Assembly (NCBI RefSeq): GCF_002797555.1
Contig: NZ_PGFA01000005.1
Coordinates: 1-64,000 of the forward strand
DNA: 64,000 nucleotides
Source of the DNA: Hymenobacter chitinivorans DSM 11115
Lineage (GTDB): Bacteria > Bacteroidota > Bacteroidia > Cytophagales > Hymenobacteraceae
Direction: 5' to 3'
The notes under the pieces were generated by a model, which saw only the letters and a program-made list of their open reading frames with translations, was not told where the DNA came from and did no database searches. Shown here in pieces: positions 24,483 through 32,985 of the stretch. Made by a program: the position numbers and the translations under genes. Position 1 is the first letter of the stretch; the number at the start of each line of letters is the position of its first letter.

Positions 24483-24851
24483 ACGCGTAATAAGTTGGTT
24501 AAGAGGTAAATGAATAGATGCTCAACAGTACTAAATATCTGATTCATAACCTATAGCCGGCTACTGCCCGCCACCGGTGGAAACCATCGCAGGGCCGGTG
24601 GAAATGAGGGCAGAGACGGTGGCAATGACCGCAGAGACGGTGGCAATGATCTAAGGGATGGTGGAAACCATCGTAGGGACAGTGGCAACGATTAAAGAGA
24701 CGGTGGCAACGACCTAAGAGCCGCCGGCAAGCATCGCAGGGGCAGCGGCAGTGGCCGCAGAGGCGGCGGGGGCGAGGGGAGAAACGAAACCGGCCCGCTG
24801 GTGGGCAGGCCGGAATTATACATGTGTGTTAAAAAGGGCTCCTTGGTATTA
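24483..24851. other. Intergenic region dominated by a 21-bp tandem repeat
   Basis: 369 bases between two minus-strand genes. 24575-24784 is the tandem array described separately. 24483-24574 is AT-rich leader for the 227-residue protein. 24785-24851 holds an ATG at 24823 starting a 43-codon Pro/Leu-rich frame that enters the array and stops in the sixth repeat; I do not call it a gene. Confidence 0.6.
24575..24784. repeat. Exact-period 21-bp degenerate tandem repeat (nine full copies plus a partial)
   Basis: Copies begin at 24575, 24596, 24617, 24638, 24659, 24680, 24701, 24722 and 24743, with a partial tenth from 24764. The core is CGGTGGCAATGACCGCAGAG. Copies differ by many substitutions but by no insertion or deletion. 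21 bp is both seven codons and two helical turns. The plus frame would read GGNDRRD heptads but has a TAA in the sixth copy, and no frame has a start codon covering the array. Confidence 0.85.
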
Positions 24852-25439
24852 TCAAAGTTCTGATGACTTGTAGGTAAGGAATCGGCGAAAGAGGTTTATA
24901 TAAACCTTGTGGCAAAGTTCTGCATCTTCTAGTGCATTATGATATTCGGATCTTTCTATATTAAAATAGTTAGTGCAGTCACTTAGGGATTTTATATTTT
25001 CATCTATTACGTTTAAAGAAGCTGCTATTTTAGATACAGATTGCACATCTAGATGGCGATACTTTATTTGCTTGAATAAAGTATCCATGTTGTTATTTGT
25101 GCACATTTTTTTGAAAAATGCGACATCAAAGCCTATATTCCAAGCGCCAAAACAATAATTGCAGCCGAATTCAGTAAAAAACTTTTGCAAAACTTGTTTT
25201 TGACTAGGGCTGCTTTTTAAGGTTTGATATTCAATTCCATGTATTTTTGTGGCGTCATTATTTTTTAGTTCATGATTTATCTTAATTCTTGAAGTAAATG
25301 TTTTTTGAATATTCCCATACTCATCAGATAGTATGGCCCCAATTTCGATTGGCTCATCAGTGTATGGGTCAATACCGGTTGTTTCAAAATCTATAAAACA
25401 CACAGGTGTGTCGAAAAACTTCAGTTTTTTAGAATTCAT
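24852..25439 (-). CDS. DEDDh-family 3'-5' exonuclease in an AT-rich operon
   Basis: A 195-residue DnaQ-like exonuclease. Exo I is FIDFETTGIDPYTDEPIEIG (D17, E19), Exo II is FGAWNIGFDVAFF with the catalytic Asp, and Exo III is YHNALEDAELC with His and Asp, so all five DEDDh residues are present. It is free-standing, without polymerase or helicase parts. The ATG at 25439 overlaps the upstream gene by 11 nt; a TTG at 25448 is an alternative. Base composition is far more AT-rich than the flanks, which suggests transfer. Candidates are RNA or DNA degradation in a defence or stress module. Confidence 0.85.
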   Translation of the reverse strand: MNSKKLKFFDTPVCFIDFETTGIDPYTDEPIEIGAILSDEYGNIQKTFTSRIKINHELKNNDATKIHGIEYQTLKSSPSQKQVLQKFFTEFGCNYCFGAWNIGFDVAFFKKMCTNNNMDTLFKQIKYRHLDVQSVSKIAASLNVIDENIKSLSDCTNYFNIERSEYHNALEDAELCHKVYINLFRRFLTYKSSEL

Positions 25440-26232
25440 ACTTTTCAAAAAAATTGGGGTCGCTTGTAACGCTTTCCAGTTCAGTCATGCATTTATTGAA
25501 AACGCATTCATCATTATTTGTCTTTTTAAACAAAAAGGCGAATGGTTTGACAGCTTTTACATGTGAGATCTTAGAGGGGCAGAATAATATGCTATCATCA
25601 AACCTGTAAAACGAGTAGAATACAGGATGGCGTTTCATTAAAATCAGCCTGACTTTTGCTTTAAGCTGTTTTCTAGCCTTTAAGTCGTTGAACTGCAGAA
25701 CCAGCATGTTTCTAGTGTCGAGTATTTTCTGGCGTGTGTTGCTAGTTGTTCCTCCATTAGCCCAGTGTTGCTCAAGTGCATCAATGAATATGTTGTCATG
25801 GTGATAAATATATATGTTTAACTCTTTGCCTTTTTGTTTTGCAATATTTATTAGTGTGTCGTTATAGGTGTTGAATAGGGTCTGCCCATAGGTTAAATAC
25901 ATATCAACTCTGTTCGACTTGACAAGATAATTTCTGAAATTAAAGTCGCTAAAGCTCGGGTAATATTCTGTTAGACCTGCATTGATTACCTCTTTTGAAA
26001 TATTGAAATGCTGAAGCATGTTATTATAAACTTCTTCTCTTGTGAATATTTCAAAATATAGTCCTACTAGTACGCCAGTTAGTATAGCAATTGAAACATT
26101 TGACAATATATTAATGTAAGGTATTGCGTCGCTATTAGGATTTTTTGATTTAAAAAGCTCTGAGCCAAGTATAACTATGAAGGCCAATAAAAGAATGATG
26201 AATTGTTTGGATGTGAAAAATTTCGCGTTCAT
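25429..26232 (-). CDS. Two-TM membrane protein with probable PLD-like cytoplasmic domain
   Basis: A 267-residue protein. Two membrane segments (about 11-27 and 41-60) are followed by a ~200-residue soluble domain. That domain has the pattern RVDMYLTYGQTLFNTYND ... LNIYIYHHDN (about 108-145) and later KAKVRLILMKRHPVFYSFYRFDDSILF, which I associate with degenerate phospholipase D-fold domains (DUF5919-like). No HKD motif is seen, so it may sense or bind rather than cut. It is translationally coupled to the exonuclease by an 11-nt overlap. AT-rich codons mark it as foreign. The family link is inference. Confidence 0.7.
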   Translation of the reverse strand: MNAKFFTSKQFIILLLAFIVILGSELFKSKNPNSDAIPYINILSNVSIAILTGVLVGLYFEIFTREEVYNNMLQHFNISKEVINAGLTEYYPSFSDFNFRNYLVKSNRVDMYLTYGQTLFNTYNDTLINIAKQKGKELNIYIYHHDNIFIDALEQHWANGGTTSNTRQKILDTRNMLVLQFNDLKARKQLKAKVRLILMKRHPVFYSFYRFDDSILFCPSKISHVKAVKPFAFLFKKTNNDECVFNKCMTELESVTSDPNFFEKYEF

Positions 26233-26265
26233 AATAATTAGTTAAAAATTGAAATTTGATTGAAA

Positions 26266-26273
26266 CAAAAATA
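26266..26273 (-). promoter_or_regulatory. -7 box of the AT-rich operon
   Basis: On the minus strand TATTTTTG matches TAnnTTTG, 33 nt before the ATG at 26232. No clear -33 box; the operon would then have its own promoter separate from mutB. Confidence 0.35.
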
Positions 26274-26287
26274 GTTTAATTCTGCTC

Positions 26288-28441
26288 CTATAACTTCCGC
26301 AGAATCTCCTGGGCCGCCACCGCAATGACCGTTCCCGGGCCATACACGCCGACGACGCCGGCCGAGTAGAGGAAGTCGTAGTCCTGGGCGGGGATGACGC
26401 CGCCGGCAATGACAAGGATGTCTTCGCGGCCGAGCTGCCGCAGCTCCTGGATCAGCTGGGGAATCAGGGTTTTGTGGCCGGCGGCGAGGCTGCTCACGCC
26501 CACCACGTGCACGTCGTTTTCGGTGGCCTGGCGGGCTACTTCGCCGGGCGTCTGGAACAGGGGCGCGATGTCCACGTCGAAGCCCACGTCGGCAAAGGAG
26601 GTGGCAATGATCTTGGAGCCCCGGTCGTGGCCGTCCTGGCCCATTTTGGCCACCATCATGCGGGGGCGGCGGCCTTCGGCGGCGGCAAAGGCATCGGCGG
26701 CGGCCCGGGCCTTGGCAAACTCCTCATCGTAGTTCATCTCGGCCGAGTACACGCCCGAAATAGCCCGAATAGTGGCCTGGTGGCGGCCGTACACGGCTTC
26801 CAGGGCATCGGAAATCTCACCCAGGGTAGCGCGCAGGCGGGCGGCTTGCACGGCCAGTTCTAAAAGGTTGCTGGAAGTTGATTGTTGATTGTTGGCTCCT
26901 CCGGCGCGGGCGGCATCCGTTAGAGCTTGCAGGGCGGCTTTTACGGCCTCGTTGTCGCGCTCGGCTTTGATCTTGGTGAGACGGGCAATCTGGGACTCGC
27001 GCACGGCGGCGTTGTCGATGTCGAGCACGTCGATTTGCTGCTCCTGGCCCAGCTGCCGGTCGGTGAGGCGGTACTTATTCACGCCCACCACCACTTCCTT
27101 GCCCGAGTCGATGCGGGCCTGCTTGCGGGCCGAGGCTTCCTCGATGCGCATCTTGGGCAGACCGGTTTCAATGGCCTTGGCCATGCCGCCCAGGCTTTCC
27201 ACCTCCTGAATCAGGGCCCAGGCTTTGTCGGCCAGCTCGTGGGTCAGGCTCTCCACGTAGTAGGAGCCGCCCCAGGGGTCCACGACGCGGGTAATGTCGG
27301 TTTCGTGCTGCAAATACAGCTGGGTGTTGCGGGCAATGCGGGCCGAGAAGTCGGTGGGCAGGGCAATGGCCTCGTCGAGGGCGTTGGTGTGCAGGCTCTG
27401 AGTGCCGCCCAGGGCCGCGGCCAGGGCCTCAATGGCGGTGCGGGCCACGTTGTTGAAGGGGTCCTGCTCGGTGAGCGAGTAGCCCGAGGTCTGGCAGTGG
27501 GTGCGCAACGCCAGGCTTTTCGGGTTCTGGGGGTTAAACTGCTTCATGAGCTTGGCCCAGAGCAGGCGGCCGGCCCGGAGCTTGGCAATTTCCATGAAGT
27601 GGTTCATGCCGATGGCCCAGAAGAAGGAAAGGCGGGGCGCAAATTGGTCTACGTCCATGCCCACGGCCAGGCCGGCGCGCACGTACTCCAGGCCGTCGGC
27701 CAGGGTGTAGGCCAGCTCAATATCGGCCGTGGCCCCGGCTTCCTGCATGTGGTAGCCCGAGATGCTGATGGAGTTGAACTTGGGCATGTGCTTCGCGGTG
27801 TAGGCGAAGATGTCGGCAATGATGCGCATGCTCGGCTCGGGCGGGTAGATATAGGTGTTGCGCACCATGAACTCCTTCAGAATGTCGTTCTGAATGGTGC
27901 CCGCCAGCTTCTCGGGACTCACGCCCTGCTCCTCGGCAGCGGTGATATAAAAGGCCATAATCGGCAGCACGGCCCCGTTCATGGTCATCGACACCGACAT
28001 CTGGTCCAGCGGAATCTGGTCGAACAAGATCTTCATGTCCTCCACCGAGTCGATGGCCACGCCGGCCTTGCCCACGTCACCTTCCACGCGGGGGTGGTCG
28101 GAGTCGTAGCCCCGGTGGGTGGCCAGGTCGAAGGCCACCGACAGGCCCTTTTGGCCGCCGGCCAGGTTGCGGCGGTAAAAGGCGTTGGATTCCTCGGCCG
28201 TGCTAAAGCCCGCGTACTGCCGGATGGTCCAGGGGTTCTGCACGTACATCGTGGCGTAGGGTCCGCGCAAATAGGGAGCCACGCCCGCGCCGAAACCCAG
28301 GTGGTCGAGGCCGGCCACGTCCTGGGCCGAGTAATGGCTTTTCACCGTGATGCCCTCGGGGGTAGGGGTGCCGTCGGTGGCGGGAGCCGGGGCGGGGAGG
28401 GGAGCGGCGTTATAGGGAATATGGGCGAAGTCGGGTTTCAT
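26288..28441 (-). CDS. mutB: Methylmalonyl-CoA mutase, large (cobalamin-binding) subunit
   Basis: A 717-residue catalytic subunit that interconverts methylmalonyl-CoA and succinyl-CoA using adenosylcobalamin. The TIM-barrel half shows YATMYVQNPWTIRQYAGFS, GLSVAFDLATHRGYDSDHP and GTQSLHTNALDEA. The C-terminal B12 domain has DGHDRGSK (the His ligand motif), VGVSSLAAGH and VIAGGVIPAQD. Full family length. It is not adjacent to mutA: an outer-membrane protein gene in the other orientation lies between. Its protector MeaB is about 22 kb upstream in the window. Confidence 0.97.
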   Translation of the reverse strand: MKPDFAHIPYNAAPLPAPAPATDGTPTPEGITVKSHYSAQDVAGLDHLGFGAGVAPYLRGPYATMYVQNPWTIRQYAGFSTAEESNAFYRRNLAGGQKGLSVAFDLATHRGYDSDHPRVEGDVGKAGVAIDSVEDMKILFDQIPLDQMSVSMTMNGAVLPIMAFYITAAEEQGVSPEKLAGTIQNDILKEFMVRNTYIYPPEPSMRIIADIFAYTAKHMPKFNSISISGYHMQEAGATADIELAYTLADGLEYVRAGLAVGMDVDQFAPRLSFFWAIGMNHFMEIAKLRAGRLLWAKLMKQFNPQNPKSLALRTHCQTSGYSLTEQDPFNNVARTAIEALAAALGGTQSLHTNALDEAIALPTDFSARIARNTQLYLQHETDITRVVDPWGGSYYVESLTHELADKAWALIQEVESLGGMAKAIETGLPKMRIEEASARKQARIDSGKEVVVGVNKYRLTDRQLGQEQQIDVLDIDNAAVRESQIARLTKIKAERDNEAVKAALQALTDAARAGGANNQQSTSSNLLELAVQAARLRATLGEISDALEAVYGRHQATIRAISGVYSAEMNYDEEFAKARAAADAFAAAEGRRPRMMVAKMGQDGHDRGSKIIATSFADVGFDVDIAPLFQTPGEVARQATENDVHVVGVSSLAAGHKTLIPQLIQELRQLGREDILVIAGGVIPAQDYDFLYSAGVVGVYGPGTVIAVAAQEILRKL

Positions 28442-28549
28442 CGGGCAAGCGGTAGGCCGGGTGGGCAGAGACGAAATGAGGCAGGAAAGATACTGGGTTT
28501 AGATGGAAAGAATTTTTCCAATCCTATTAGCAAGCAGAGAATAATATTC

Positions 28550-28557
28550 TATATTTG
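28550..28557 (+). promoter_or_regulatory. -7 box for the outer-membrane barrel gene
   Basis: TATATTTG matches TAnnTTTG, 37 nt upstream of the ATG at 28594, in an AT-rich stretch. No clear TTTG at -33. Confidence 0.35.
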
Positions 28558-28593
28558 ACTATTCTTATCCCTTACTCATTATTCAATAAGTGA

Positions 28594-29853
28594 ATGTTTA
28601 AAAACTTACTCTCGGGGTATTCTTGTGCTTTATCCCTGTTGGCCGCCACCTTATTGCTGGCCACCCCCGCCCAAGCCCAAACCGGGCGCCAGCCGGGTTA
28701 CATCGTGCCCTTAGCTGGTGACACCATTAGGGGTACGGTGATTATAAACCGCGGCCAGCGCAATGCCCAGGCCTGCGAGTTTGAGGCGGCGGGTCAGGCA
28801 ACGGCCAAGCAGTACAGCCCTGCTGAGTTGCGGGGCTACGGCACTGCTGCCGGACAGAGCTACGAAAGTCAGGCCCTACCCTTAACTGCCGCTGCCGTCC
28901 CCCAGCCGGTATTTCTGGAAGTGGTGACGCGAGGTGCCCTGACGTTGTACGTACTGCAAAGTGGCAACGCCGAGCGGTTTTTTCTGGCGGGCTACCGACC
29001 CGGCAAGCTCGTCGAGCTGGAGTTGCGCACGGCCATGGTGCAGCGGGGTGCCCAGCAGTTTCTGGCCAAGCAGCGCTTGTATCAGGACACGCTGGCCCAG
29101 GCTTTTCAGGCTTGCCCGGCCCAGGCCAAGCGGGCTGCCATTGCCGAGTTCCGGCTGGCCGATTTGGAAAAGGCGGTACGCGGCTACAACTTGTGCGCGG
29201 CGCCGCAAACGGTTGGTAAGCAGGCGGCCAAACGCGGCAGCTTCGGTTTGGGAATCATTGGGGGCCTAAGCATTTTTGATCAGCTAACCCTGGGCCCCGG
29301 GGATAATACCGACGACTTCAACCAGGACTACACCGGGAAGAATACTTTCCGGGGCGGACTGGAAGCGGTGTTTACGCCCGGTTTCAAAGGAGCTCCCCTG
29401 ACGGTGCGGGCTACGTTGCTGTACGAGCCGGGGCGCACGTTTACTTCTGAGCGCAATTTCTTTCCCCAGCAGTCTTACAACAAAAAGGCAGTATTGGAAT
29501 TCGACTACGTGTCATTTTCGACGATACTGCGCTACCGGCTCGGCCAGCACCGCCTGCGGCCGTATTTTGAGGCCGGCCCGGCCCTCAATATCATTACCCG
29601 CGTCAAGCAGGACTACCTCACGTTTACGTCAACTACTTCGGGCAGCAAGCCCTACAATGAGAAGCTGATCGGTTACTATCACTACCTCACCCTCGGCGGT
29701 GGAGCCGGGGTCGGGATTGAAGCGCCGATGCCCGCCGGGAATACGCTCTGGCTTGGCATACGGGCCGCCGCAACGCCGGGACCAGCCAAATTCACGGAGC
29801 GGTCTGCCGTTACCAGCCTTGCCGTACTGGTTGGCTATACCCTGGGCCGCTAG
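28594..29853 (+). CDS. Outer-membrane beta-barrel protein of unknown function
   Basis: A 419-residue protein with signal peptide MFKNLLSGYSCALSLLAATLLLATPAQAQ. The N-terminal part (GYIVPLAGDTIRGTVIINRG) is a domain often seen ahead of barrels in Bacteroidota, and the C-terminal half is a PorT-like barrel with alternating strands (FGLGIIGGLSIFDQ, VRATLLYEPGRTF, LRPYFEAGPALNIITR, SLAVLVGYTLGR). Probable role is surface structure or transport; unknown. Its position between mutA and mutB, in the opposite orientation, is unusual. Confidence 0.75.
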   Translation: MFKNLLSGYSCALSLLAATLLLATPAQAQTGRQPGYIVPLAGDTIRGTVIINRGQRNAQACEFEAAGQATAKQYSPAELRGYGTAAGQSYESQALPLTAAAVPQPVFLEVVTRGALTLYVLQSGNAERFFLAGYRPGKLVELELRTAMVQRGAQQFLAKQRLYQDTLAQAFQACPAQAKRAAIAEFRLADLEKAVRGYNLCAAPQTVGKQAAKRGSFGLGIIGGLSIFDQLTLGPGDNTDDFNQDYTGKNTFRGGLEAVFTPGFKGAPLTVRATLLYEPGRTFTSERNFFPQQSYNKKAVLEFDYVSFSTILRYRLGQHRLRPYFEAGPALNIITRVKQDYLTFTSTTSGSKPYNEKLIGYYHYLTLGGGAGVGIEAPMPAGNTLWLGIRAAATPGPAKFTERSAVTSLAVLVGYTLGR

Positions 29854-29920
29854 CTGCCTCTACTAATGCTCAGGTATTGACCTCAGTGCCGATGCTTCAC
29901 TAGTCACTAGTCAGGTTTCA

Positions 29921-29967
29921 CCCACAAAAAGGGCCCGCTGCTTCGGCAACGGGCCCTTTTTTGTGGG
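29921..29967. terminator. Bidirectional terminator between barrel gene and mutA
   Basis: CCCACAAAAAGGGCCCG pairs with CGGGCCCTTTTTTGTGGG (one extra T) around CTGCTTCGGCAA. Confidence 0.8.
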
Positions 29968-29973
29968 TGGTGG

Positions 29974-31752
29974 TCAACGCCGGCCCTGCAGGCGGGCCAG
30001 TACGTCTTCGGTACTGTAGCCCTCCACGTTGAATTCCTTGAAGCCGAATAGGGTGACGGCCTCCTGCATCGTGGCCAGGTCGGCAGTGAGTAGGGTGGGC
30101 GGGATGAAGTCGGGCTCATCCACGGGCACACGGCACACTACCCGGGCAAAGTGGCCAAACTGGTCGGGCGTGGCATACATCAGCGTGGCGGCTTCGGGCG
30201 TCGAAAACAGCACCGAGAGCGTACCTTCCGGGTGGCTGGCTTTCAGGGCCAGACGCTCCTGCAAGGGTAGCAGCCGCAGAAACGACTCCAGAATCAGTTG
30301 GTTGGTATGGGTACCCAGCAGTACGACGGCCGCCCGGCGGCGCTTTTTCTCCCGGCGCTGAAAGTGCAGGGCCGTGGCCAGGCGCAGCACTTCCGACGGG
30401 TAAGCGGCCCGCGTCGAGTCGAAGTCCTTGCTGCGCAGCAGGCGTTTGGGGTTGTAGTCGAAATGCTCCTGGGAGTTCTGAAACCGGTTGGTACCCACAA
30501 TGACCTGCTCGCCGGCGGCAATGCGCTGAAACTGGCTTTGGGCCACTGCGTGCAGCTCTTGCAGCACCATGCCCAGGGCGGCCGGCAGGCCCTCAGCGGC
30601 TTCCACCCGCTGAAACAGCGCCCAGGCCTCGCGGGCCAGCTGGTCGGTAATCGTTTCCAGATAATAGGAGCCCGCCGCCGGATCAGCCACGCGGTTCAGA
30701 CCTGCTTCCTCGCGCAGAATCACGGGCAGGTTGCGGGCCAGGCGGCTGGAAAACTCGTTTGGAGACTGATAAATTCGGTCGAAGGGGGCTACGCTGACGG
30801 CTGTGGCCCCGCCCAGCACGGCGGCCATGGTTTCGGTCGTGACGCGCAGCAGGTTGGTGTGCGGGTCGAGCGTGGTTTGTGACCAGGTGGAGGTAACGGC
30901 AAAGATGGGCAGGGCCGGAGCTAGGTCGGCGGGCAAGCCAAAGGCGTGCAGCAGCGTGGCCCAGAGCCGGCGCAGGGCCCGCAGCTTGGCTATTTCGAAA
31001 AAGTAATTCGGGTTCAGAGCCACCTGCACCTGCAAAGCCGCGGCCACCTGCTGCACCGTCACGTCGGCCGAAGGTAATTGCTCCAGATACGTGGCCGCCG
31101 CGGCCAGCACGAAGCCGATCTGCTGGGTAACGGTCCCGCCGCGGTTGGCAAAGAAGGCCCCATTGAGCGTCAGAGCCCGAAACTCGGGCATGGCTTTGGT
31201 CAGGGTCAGAACCGTGCGCAGCTCCGCCAACTGATGGGCCAGGTCGGGGGAGTGGTCCGTTACGGGGTCGAAGCGTAGAAAGCCCCGCAGCGTGGGCGTG
31301 CCCGTGGCCAGCAGCCGCTCCACGAAGCTGACCGCCCCGAGCCGGATGGAGTAACCCACGTAAGAGGTAGCCAGCGGCAGCTTTTCGTGCAGGTAAGCCA
31401 CGTCGAAAGCCGCGGCGTCCGTTAGTTCGAAATAGGCCCCATCGGCACCCCGGGTCAGCGCGTCGGCGGCCCGGTCGATGGCCGTGTGGCCCTTGTCAGC
31501 GGCGCCTACGGTGTAGGTCGGCAGGTTGAGCCAGTCGCGAGAGGTGCTGGTAGGCGCTTCGGTAGCCGGTAGTGCCTCCAGGGCTTCACGGTGGTAAAAG
31601 GGCTGCACCACCAGGCCCTCCGGCGTGTGCCATTCCAGTGAGGCCGGGTCGGCACCCTTCAGGTCGCGGCTGATGCGCTGCTGCCAAGCTGCGGTGCTGA
31701 TGGGGTCAAATTCGGAAAAGGAAACGGGCGTAGCGCGCGGGGTGTCGGCCAT
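29974..31752 (-). CDS. mutA: Methylmalonyl-CoA mutase, small subunit
   Basis: A 592-residue non-catalytic partner of MutB. It starts MADTPRATPVSFSEFDPIST; an in-frame start at 31842 adds 30 non-coding-looking residues. The barrel half aligns by eye with the mutase fold (DLKGADPASLEWHTPEGLVV, GTPTLRGFLRFDPVTDHS, NRVADPAAGSYYLETITDQL), while the C-terminal domain lacks the DxHxxG cobalamin motif, as expected for the small subunit. Same strand as mutB but about 1.5 kb away. It has a terminator just downstream, so the two are separate units. Confidence 0.92.
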   Translation of the reverse strand: MADTPRATPVSFSEFDPISTAAWQQRISRDLKGADPASLEWHTPEGLVVQPFYHREALEALPATEAPTSTSRDWLNLPTYTVGAADKGHTAIDRAADALTRGADGAYFELTDAAAFDVAYLHEKLPLATSYVGYSIRLGAVSFVERLLATGTPTLRGFLRFDPVTDHSPDLAHQLAELRTVLTLTKAMPEFRALTLNGAFFANRGGTVTQQIGFVLAAAATYLEQLPSADVTVQQVAAALQVQVALNPNYFFEIAKLRALRRLWATLLHAFGLPADLAPALPIFAVTSTWSQTTLDPHTNLLRVTTETMAAVLGGATAVSVAPFDRIYQSPNEFSSRLARNLPVILREEAGLNRVADPAAGSYYLETITDQLAREAWALFQRVEAAEGLPAALGMVLQELHAVAQSQFQRIAAGEQVIVGTNRFQNSQEHFDYNPKRLLRSKDFDSTRAAYPSEVLRLATALHFQRREKKRRRAAVVLLGTHTNQLILESFLRLLPLQERLALKASHPEGTLSVLFSTPEAATLMYATPDQFGHFARVVCRVPVDEPDFIPPTLLTADLATMQEAVTLFGFKEFNVEGYSTEDVLARLQGRR

Positions 31753-32223
31753 TGGGAGGGAGGTGAAGCCAGAAAACGGAACTGCCGGATCGGACGGGTT
31801 AAAGATACCGGATTGGGGCCAGAACGACCACCGCCCACGCACGGTAGCCGCCGCTGGTGGCGCCCCGACTGGGCCGGTCTGGCAATGGTTCGCTCCGTGC
31901 CTACGCTCTTGCGGTTGACTTTTGGTTGCTCACATTGAAGGGTTTAGAGGCGCTGGTACTAGGCCGGGCCACACGTTTGGCCAAGGCCCGGGTCCCAGCG
32001 GATTTCCGGCCCGGCAGGAGCCTTACGCCCTGCGGCAACACGCGGCAAGACGAAATCCATAACTGCAGTACCCCACCCCGGACGGCGCAAAGCCGTTTTT
32101 GGCGGGACCGGGGCGAGAGTTTGCCCGGTTACTAAACTCAGGCACTACCAAGGGTTGTTAGGCGTTAAGCTTACCAAATACCCGTCGCCGCCGTACCTTT
32201 GCCCTCCGCCTATTCCTGATTGC
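31753..32223. other. Divergent intergenic region
   Basis: 471 bases between mutA (minus) and the 5'-nucleotidase C-domain gene (plus). GC-rich, with short open frames lacking start context. A -7 box for the plus gene is at 32194-32201. I see no gene or repeat. Confidence 0.5.
32194..32201 (+). promoter_or_regulatory. -7 box for the 5'-nucleotidase C-domain gene
   Basis: TACCTTTG matches TAnnTTTG, 22 nt before the ATG at 32224; no clear -33 TTTG. Confidence 0.3.
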
Positions 32224-32985
32224 ATGTCTTTCTTCCGTTCCCCCGCCTCGGCTCTGAGCTTTTTGCTGGCGGCCTCGCTTACCGTCGGCTGTCAGCGCGG
32301 CCCCTACCAGGCCACGCCCGCCCTGGCGCCCGTTACGGGCCAGCCCGTAACCAAAGCCCTGCCCGACGAGCCCAGGGCCGCCGCTACTATTGAGCCCTAC
32401 AAGCAGCGCGTGACTCAGCAAATGAACGAGGTGCTGGGCGTGGCCCCTGTGGCCGTCACCAAAAACAGCGGGGAGTCGCCGCTGGCTAACTTCGTGGCCG
32501 ACATTCAGCGGGAGCGGGCTAGCCAAGCCCTGGGCCAGCCCATCGACGCGGGCGTGATGACCAACGGCGGCCTGCGCGCAGCCCTGCCCGCCGGCCCCAT
32601 CACCATGGGCTCCATCTTCGAGTTGATGCCCTTCGAAAACGAGCTGGTGGTGCTCGATACGCCCGGCCCCGTGATGCAGGACATGCTCAACTACGCGGCC
32701 CGCATCAAAATGGCCCTGTCAAACGTGACCTACACCGTGGGCGCCGACGGCAAGCCTTCCAACGTGCTCATCGGCGGCAAGCCCTTTGACCCGACCCGCA
32801 CGTACACCATTGCCATTTCCGACTACTTGGCCGGCGGTGGCGACCAAATGGTGTTCTTCAAAGCCATTAAGCCCCGTAGCACCGGCGTGCTGCTGCGCAC
32901 GGCCATCGTGGACCACATCCGCAGCCTGACCAAAGCCGGCAAACCCGTCGAAGCCAAAGTCGAGGGAAGAGTGAAAGTAATGTGA
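32224..32985 (+). CDS. Lipoprotein with 5'-nucleotidase C-terminal (specificity) domain
   Basis: A 253-residue protein. ATG at 32224 starts MSFFRSPASALSFLLAASLTVGC, a lipobox. The rest is the substrate-binding C-terminal domain of UshA-type nucleotidases: ESPLANFVADIQRERASQ, VMTNGGLRAALPAGPITMGSIFELMPFENELVVLDTPG (spread over about 110-145) and YTIAISDYLAGGGDQM. The catalytic metallophosphatase domain is absent here but is the next gene, so the enzyme is split. Nucleotide or sugar-nucleotide hydrolysis in the periplasm is likely. Confidence 0.88.
   Translation: MSFFRSPASALSFLLAASLTVGCQRGPYQATPALAPVTGQPVTKALPDEPRAAATIEPYKQRVTQQMNEVLGVAPVAVTKNSGESPLANFVADIQRERASQALGQPIDAGVMTNGGLRAALPAGPITMGSIFELMPFENELVVLDTPGPVMQDMLNYAARIKMALSNVTYTVGADGKPSNVLIGGKPFDPTRTYTIAISDYLAGGGDQMVFFKAIKPRSTGVLLRTAIVDHIRSLTKAGKPVEAKVEGRVKVM

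Noticed and set aside
24575..24784. CRISPR array
   Set aside because: Units are adjacent 21-bp degenerate copies without spacers, and there are no cas genes.
26927..28558. A 543-codon open frame on the plus strand, antisense to mutB
   Set aside because: Gly/His/Val-rich translation without a domain, fully inside a certain gene.
31857..32135. 92-codon frame upstream of the nucleotidase genes
   Set aside because: Composition and lack of domain fit a chance frame in GC-rich intergenic DNA.
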